Shown: one piece after another, positions 6,641-11,165 of the stretch
Layout of the letters: the number at the start of each line of letters is the position of its first letter
Numbering within the stretch: position 1 is the stretch's first letter
Assembly (NCBI GenBank): GCA_903933395.1
Contig: CAIZKA010000127.1
Coordinates: 1-11,165 of the forward strand
Length of the DNA stretch: 11,165 nucleotides
Direction of reading: 5' to 3'
DNA from: an uncultured beta proteobacterium
Lineage (GTDB): Bacteria; Pseudomonadota; Gammaproteobacteria; Burkholderiales; Rhodocyclaceae
Notes under the pieces: generated by a model
The model's input: the letters and a program-made list of their open reading frames with translations, nothing else
Database searches by the model: none
Told to the model about the DNA's origin: nothing
Position numbers and translations under genes: made by a program

Positions 6641-7385
6641 TCGACTCTCCCGCAACGCAAGGTGATGGGCCAGGCAATGGTCTTCCGGGCTTCCGGGGCG
6701 GGCCAGAATTCCTTCAGCCGTTCTCCCAGCTTCACACAGGGATCGACGCCGGTCTCCTTGATGCAGCGCTGCGTCGACGACCAGGTACGAAGATAGGCGA
6801 GTACCTCCTCCAGCGTCAAGTCGAGCCGGATCTCGAAATCCGGCGTCTCGATGTCGGCGCAGGGAAAGGGCATGCCGCGGTAGCCGAGGTCGACCCAGCG
6901 TCGCTCGGGCGGCCACCAGGCGCCGACCGTGTTGATCGAGTAGTCCCTGATGATGGCGCTGAGTTCCGGGTCGCCGTGCAGCAGCGTGTAGGTCCAGGCG
7001 GCGAACAGGCCGCCCGGCTTGAGTACCCGCCGCACCTCGGCGTAGAAACTGTCGTTGCAGAACCAGTGCAGGGCCTGCGCAACCACGACCAGATCGCAGC
7101 TGTGATCGGCCAGGCCGCTGGCTTCGGCCGGCGCCAGGCGGTAGTCGATGCGGGGATGGGGCTTGGCCTGGGCCAATTGCTCCGCGGAAAAATCCGTGGC
7201 GTGAATGCGCCCGAAATGGTCCGTCAGCGCCAGTGCCGCCTGACCGTTGCCCGTGGCGCAATCCCAGGCCAGGTCATGCGCCAGGCATTGCCGGGCCAGC
7301 CAGGCGAACAGCTCGGGAGGATAGGTCGGCCGGTGCCGCGCATAGTCGGCCGCATGGGCCGAAAAGTGGTCGGTAGCCAGAACTA

Positions 7386-8590
<1,205 letters not shown>

Positions 8591-8594
<4 letters not shown>

Positions 8595-9037
8595 GCGGAC
8601 TCGCTTTCGTCAAAAAAGTGTCCCTTGATGCGGGTGGACCGGCCCCGAAACACGGCAATCACCTTGCCGTCCTGGTTGGTGACCTCGATATCGTAGATTC
8701 CGCTGCGGCCGCCCTGGTGGCGCGCGCCACCCTTGGCCGTCAGCGTATCACCGAGATGGGCGGGGGCGATGAAGTTGATGTCGACACCGGCCGCCACGGC
8801 GCGGTGGTTGAAGCTGTTGCAGGCATAGGCGAAGTTGGTGTCGGCCAGGGCGAAAATGTAGCCGCCGTGGCAGATGCCGTGACCATTGACCATGTCCTGG
8901 CGCACTTTCATGGTTACGACGGCGCCACCGGGCGTGGTGCTGGCGATGGTCAGTCCCAGACCGCGCGCGGCGTGGTCGTCCGGCCACATGACCTCGGTGC
9001 AGCGTTCGGCAATCTGTTGCGGTGTCAGTCCCATCAT
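8591..9037 (-). CDS. paaI: Hydroxyphenylacetyl-CoA thioesterase PaaI (hotdog fold)
   Basis: A 148-residue hotdog-fold thioesterase. The PaaI signature is clear: MVNGHGICHGGYIFALADT (49-67), with Asn51 and His57 near the thioester and Asp66 as the likely catalytic acid, followed by FAYACNS. In the phenylacetate pathway PaaI hydrolyses dead-end CoA thioesters made from ring-epoxide intermediates, freeing CoA. Two adjacent ATG codons (9037 and 9034) are possible; the first overlaps the paaG stop as ATGA and is preferred. The stop overlaps the paaJ start, so the three genes are translationally chained. Unlike the E. coli order, there is no paaH between paaG and this gene. Confidence 0.93.
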
Positions 9038-9822
9038 TCGCCCTTGAAATTCGCGTTGCGTTTTTCCATGAAGGCGGCAACACCTTCCCGGTAGTCGTGG
9101 CCGAATCCCAGCTCCTGCTGGCTGGCACGTTCCAGTTCGAGTTGCTGCTCGAGGCTGTTGCCGCTGCTGGCGTAGAGCGCCTGTTTGGTGCGCGCCAGGC
9201 CCTTGGTCGGCGCGGTGCTGAAATGCACGGCCAGTCTTTCGGCTTCCGCCATCAACTTGTCGTCATCGAGACACTTCCAGATCAGGCCCCAGCTTTCGGC
9301 CTGCTCGGCGGAAAGCTTGTCGCCGAGCATGGCCAGGCCCATGGCGCGGGCGGTGCCGACCAGACGCGGCAGCGCCCAGGTGCCGCCGGCATCGGGTACC
9401 AGCCCGAGCTTGCAGAACGCCTGAATGAAGGAGGCCGAGCGCGCGGCCAGCACGATGTCGCAGGCCAGTGCGATGTTGGCCCCGGCCCCGGCGGCTACGC
9501 CATTCACGGCGCAGATGACGGGCATTTCCAGGGAGCGCAAGGACAGGACCAGCGGCTTGTAGTAGGTCTCGATGCTGTATCCGAGATCGACCGGCTCGCT
9601 GCCGGCCGACACGTTGCGGTCGGACAGATCCTGGCCGGCGCAGAAGCCGCGCCCGGCACCGGTCAGCAGCAGCACGCGGGCATTCCCGTCGCGGGTCCGG
9701 GTCAGTGCCTCGCGCAGTTCCAGATGCATCTCGGCATTAAAACTGTTAAGCCGGTCAGGACGGTTCAGCGTGATCCGCGCGATGTTGCTCTCGAGCGAGA
9801 AAATGATGTGTTGGTAGCTCAT
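9034..9822 (-). CDS. paaG: 1,2-epoxyphenylacetyl-CoA isomerase PaaG (enoyl-CoA hydratase/isomerase family)
   Basis: A 262-residue crotonase-fold protein, the same length as E. coli PaaG. It would convert ring-1,2-epoxyphenylacetyl-CoA to the oxepin form, and shift double bonds later in the pathway. Visible features are LNRPDRLNSFN (19-29), the first oxyanion segment GRGFCAGQDLSDRNV (58-72), the second GVAAGAGANIAL (108-119), and KLGLVPDAGGTW (138-149) with Asp144 matching the catalytic Asp of this family. The C-terminal DYREGVAAFMEKR is also typical. ATG 9822 gives the family N-terminus and has AAGAG upstream; ATG 9846 would add 8 residues and has no ribosome site of its own but overlaps the stop of a short upstream ORF. 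It is the first recognised enzyme of the minus-strand operon. Confidence 0.94.
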   Translation of the reverse strand: MSYQHIIFSLESNIARITLNRPDRLNSFNAEMHLELREALTRTRDGNARVLLLTGAGRGFCAGQDLSDRNVSAGSEPVDLGYSIETYYKPLVLSLRSLEMPVICAVNGVAAGAGANIALACDIVLAARSASFIQAFCKLGLVPDAGGTWALPRLVGTARAMGLAMLGDKLSAEQAESWGLIWKCLDDDKLMAEAERLAVHFSTAPTKGLARTKQALYASSGNSLEQQLELERASQQELGFGHDYREGVAAFMEKRNANFKGE

Positions 9823-9842
9823 GGACGAGGCTCTTGGATCGA

Positions 9843-9899
9843 TCATACGGGGTTGGCGGGGACGCTGCGCTGGCGAAAGTCCTGATCCTGTTTCTGCAT
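9843..9899 (-). CDS. Candidate 18-residue leader ORF before paaG
   Basis: Reading leftwards, ATG 9899 opens an 18-codon frame (MQKQDQDFRQRSVPANPV) ending in TGA at 9845-9843. GGAG at 9909-9906 lies 6 nt before the ATG, a better ribosome site than paaG itself has. The stop overlaps the alternative paaG start ATG 9846 as ATGA, the same junction type used through the rest of the operon. It may be a leader peptide for coupled translation, or the remnant of a lost gene. No family is recognised, and an ORF this short can arise by chance. Confidence 0.4.
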   Translation of the reverse strand: MQKQDQDFRQRSVPANPV

Positions 9900-9937
9900 G
9901 TCACGCTCCACACTTTGTGCCGGCGCACCGCACCCGG

Positions 9938-9967
9938 ACTATAGAAGCATTTCGCGGTCGGCAGCAA
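9938..9967 (-). promoter_or_regulatory. Candidate promoter of the paaG operon
   Basis: On the minus strand, TATAGT (9943-9938) is a 5/6 -10 box; TTGCTG (9967-9962) at 18 bp is only a fair -35 box. Transcription would begin near 9931, just ahead of the leader ORF at 9899. The weak -35 suggests activator dependence or a different exact start. Confidence 0.35.
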
Positions 9968-9996
9968 AAGGATGCAGGAGAGGTAATAGTTGATGC

Positions 9997-10015
9997 TTAA
10001 ATAGTAGTGATTTAA
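9997..10015. promoter_or_regulatory. AT-rich dyad, candidate operator between paaG and paaN
   Basis: A perfect 6-bp inverted repeat TTAAAT-N7-ATTTAA lies in the most AT-rich part of the divergent region, immediately upstream of the candidate paaN -35 box and about 30 bp behind the candidate paaG -35 box. This is a typical place and size for a dimeric regulator site (for example a TetR- or GntR-type paa regulator). No known consensus was matched. Confidence 0.4.
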
Positions 10016-10017
10016 TT

Positions 10018-10056
10018 ATGACACAAAACCATCCTGCAATGTACAATGAAAATGTA
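10018..10056 (+). promoter_or_regulatory. Candidate paaN promoter with repeats over the -10 region
   Basis: ATGACA (10018-10023, 5/6 to TTGACA) and TACAAT (10042-10047, 5/6 to TATAAT) are separated by 18 bp. Transcription would start near 10054, leaving a leader of about 135 nt before paaN. AATGTA occurs twice, at 10038-10043 and 10051-10056, and TACAAT-GAA-AATGTA (10042-10056) is an imperfect inverted repeat, so a regulator could bind over the -10 box. Confidence 0.45.
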
Positions 10057-10068
10057 TCATGTCGCCAT

Positions 10069-10137
10069 CCCCGTGAAACGGGGGAGCCCTGGAAACGAGC
10101 AGGGGCAAGGGCCGCGAAGCTTTACCGGCGGCTTCCC
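10069..10137 (+). ncRNA. Structured GC-rich leader upstream of paaN (candidate cis-regulatory RNA)
   Basis: Three hairpins can be drawn in succession. The first is CCCCGT-GAA-ACGGGG (10069-10083), perfect. The second is CCCTG (10087-10091) with CAGGG (10100-10104) and an 8-nt loop. The third pairs either GCCGC (10111-10115) with GCGGC (10128-10132) or GAAGC (10116-10120) with GCTTC (10131-10135), which exclude each other. The stretch contrasts with the AT-rich promoter before it and the AC-rich ribosome-site region after it. No known riboswitch family was recognised. Confidence 0.3.
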
Positions 10138-10188
10138 ATCCGCAAATCGTCATAAACCAATAAACAGCAATTCCCCCGGAGAACCGAC

Positions 10189-11165
10189 ATGTCGCATCCA
10201 ATGTTCGACAAACACCAGGCCCTGCTGCAGCAGGCCGTTGCCGCGATCGAAACGCGGGGCTACTGGAGCCCCTATCCCGAAGGCCCGCGCGCCTATGGCG
10301 AGACCGCCATCGAGGACGGGCGCAAGGCCTTCGAGGCCCATCGCGGCGCGCAGTTCGACCTTGACCAGCCCGGAGTAGTCGGCCACGGCGGCGCGGAAGT
10401 TTCGCCCTTCGGGCTGACGCTGAACATCGCGTATCCGCGCTGCTCCGCAGACGCCCTGATCGCGGCGGCCAAAACCGCAATGCCCGGCTGGATCAATGCC
10501 GGAGCCGACACCCGGGCTGGCGTCTGCCTGGAAATCCTGTCGCGCTTGAACGTCCGCAGTTTCGAAATGGCGCATGCCGTGATGCACACCACCGGCCAGG
10601 CCCTGATGATGGCTTTTCAGGCCGCCGGGCCGCACGCCCAGGATCGCGGCCTCGAAGCCGTGGCCTCTGCCTGGCGCGAAATGAAGCATGTGCCGGACAT
10701 GGCGCTCTGGGAAAAGCCCCAGGGCAAGAATCCGCCGCTGAAGATGGAAAAGAAATTCACCATCATGCCGCGCGGCGTGGCGCTGGTGATCGCCTGCTCG
10801 ACCTTCCCGACCTGGAACGGCTACCCGGGGATTTTCGCCAGCCTGGTCACCGGCAACCCCGTCATCGTCAAGGCACACCCGACGGTCATCCTGCCGCTCG
10901 CCATCAGCGTCGCCGTTGCGCGCCAGGTATTGAAGGAGGCCGGCTTCGATCCGAACCTGATCAGCCTGCTGATCGATGACCAGGTGGCGCCCGTCGCCAA
11001 GGAAGTTGCGATGAGTCCCGCGGTACGGCTGATCGACTACACCGGAGGTCCCGATTTCGGCAACTGGCTCGAAACCAACTGCCGCCATGCCTTGGTGTAC
11101 ACGGAAAAGGCCGGCGTGAATTGCATCGTGGTCGATTCGATCGACGACTACAAGGCGATGCTGAA
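10189..11165 (+). CDS. paaN: Phenylacetate degradation aldehyde-dehydrogenase-type protein PaaN (3' end outside window)
   Basis: The frame is open from ATG 10189 to the window edge, giving the first 325 residues of an expected 550 or so. GGAGA at 10178-10182 is the ribosome site, 6 nt before the ATG. The protein belongs to the divergent aldehyde-dehydrogenase branch named PaaN: an N-terminal region of about 190 residues, then the NAD(P)-binding part with CSTFPTWNGYPG (203-214), where Asn210 matches the conserved oxyanion Asn of aldehyde dehydrogenases, GNPVIVKAHP (222-231) with the cofactor Lys228, and YTGGPDFG (284-291). The catalytic Cys would lie beyond the edge. It probably oxidises the ring-opened semialdehyde CoA thioester after oxepin-CoA hydrolysis; whether a hydratase domain is fused cannot be seen here. 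It is divergent from paaG. Confidence 0.9.
   Translation, partial: MSHPMFDKHQALLQQAVAAIETRGYWSPYPEGPRAYGETAIEDGRKAFEAHRGAQFDLDQPGVVGHGGAEVSPFGLTLNIAYPRCSADALIAAAKTAMPGWINAGADTRAGVCLEILSRLNVRSFEMAHAVMHTTGQALMMAFQAAGPHAQDRGLEAVASAWREMKHVPDMALWEKPQGKNPPLKMEKKFTIMPRGVALVIACSTFPTWNGYPGIFASLVTGNPVIVKAHPTVILPLAISVAVARQVLKEAGFDPNLISLLIDDQVAPVAKEVAMSPAVRLIDYTGGPDFGNWLETNCRHALVYTEKAGVNCIVVDSIDDYKAML

Noticed and set aside
6080..7261. Apparent 393-residue fusion ending in MsrA
   Set aside because: The MsrA frame happens to be open through the methyltransferase gene, but the methyltransferase motifs are in another frame and the MsrA start at GTG 6640 has a good ribosome site.
10061..10090. CCCCGT-GAA-ACGGGG resembling half of a type I-E CRISPR repeat
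   Set aside because: It occurs once only, with no regularly spaced copies or spacers in the window, so it is treated as a leader hairpin.
9847..10188. Sigma54-type promoter (GG-N10-GC spaced pattern) for the divergent paa genes
   Set aside because: No convincing TGGCAC-N5-TTGCA match was found on either strand.
10046..10378. A 110-codon plus-strand frame starting in the paaN leader
   Set aside because: It overlaps paaN in another frame, has no ribosome site, and its translation past 10189 is an Arg/Pro/Ser-rich shadow.

Overview
This GC-rich window comes from an aerobic aromatic-degrading bacterium. The gene types and arrangement (PaaN-type dehydrogenase, DUF2783 protein beside a flavin hydroxylase, FimV-like protein with a long proline/alanine linker) suggest a betaproteobacterium, possibly of the Azoarcus/Thauera/Aromatoleum kind (Rhodocyclales). 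That placement is an inference from protein character, not a database result. No rRNA, tRNA, CRISPR array or mobile element was seen.

Region 1 (1-3921, + strand) is a compact operon already under way at the left edge. It holds the C-terminus of a metallo-beta-lactamase-fold protein, a PheA/TfdB-type FAD hydroxylase, a 74-residue DUF2783 protein, a single-module VOC metalloprotein and a fumarylacetoacetase. Gaps are 33, 14, 2 and -4 nt. The hydroxylase plus small protein resembles the two-component 3-hydroxyphenylacetate 6-hydroxylase (MhaA/MhaB), which makes homogentisate. The fumarylacetoacetase here and the maleylacetoacetate isomerase at 5435-6079 would finish a homogentisate- or hydroquinone-type pathway. 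No cupin homogentisate dioxygenase is visible; the VOC protein sits where a ring-cleavage step might be expected.

Region 2 (3959-5326, - strand) is a membrane-anchored FimV-like protein lying antisense between the fumarylacetoacetase and isomerase genes. The isomerase has its own strong-looking sigma70-type promoter, whose -35 box covers the start codon of the FimV-like gene.

Region 3 (6080-9899, - strand) is a phenylacetate operon read right to left: an 18-codon leader ORF, paaG, paaI, paaJ, a SAM-dependent methyltransferase and msrA. Nearly every junction is a 4-nt start/stop overlap. It converges on maiA with no gap. paaH is absent between paaG and paaI.

Region 4 (about 9900-10188) is a divergent control region with an AT-rich core (a dyad and candidate promoters in both directions) and a GC-rich, hairpin-forming leader before paaN. 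paaN runs off the right edge.

Together the window joins two aerobic routes, hydroxyphenylacetate via a homogentisate-type pathway and phenylacetate via CoA thioesters. The least explained parts are the VOC protein, the Arg-for-His change in the MBL protein, the methyltransferase/MsrA tail of the paa operon and the paaG-paaN control region.
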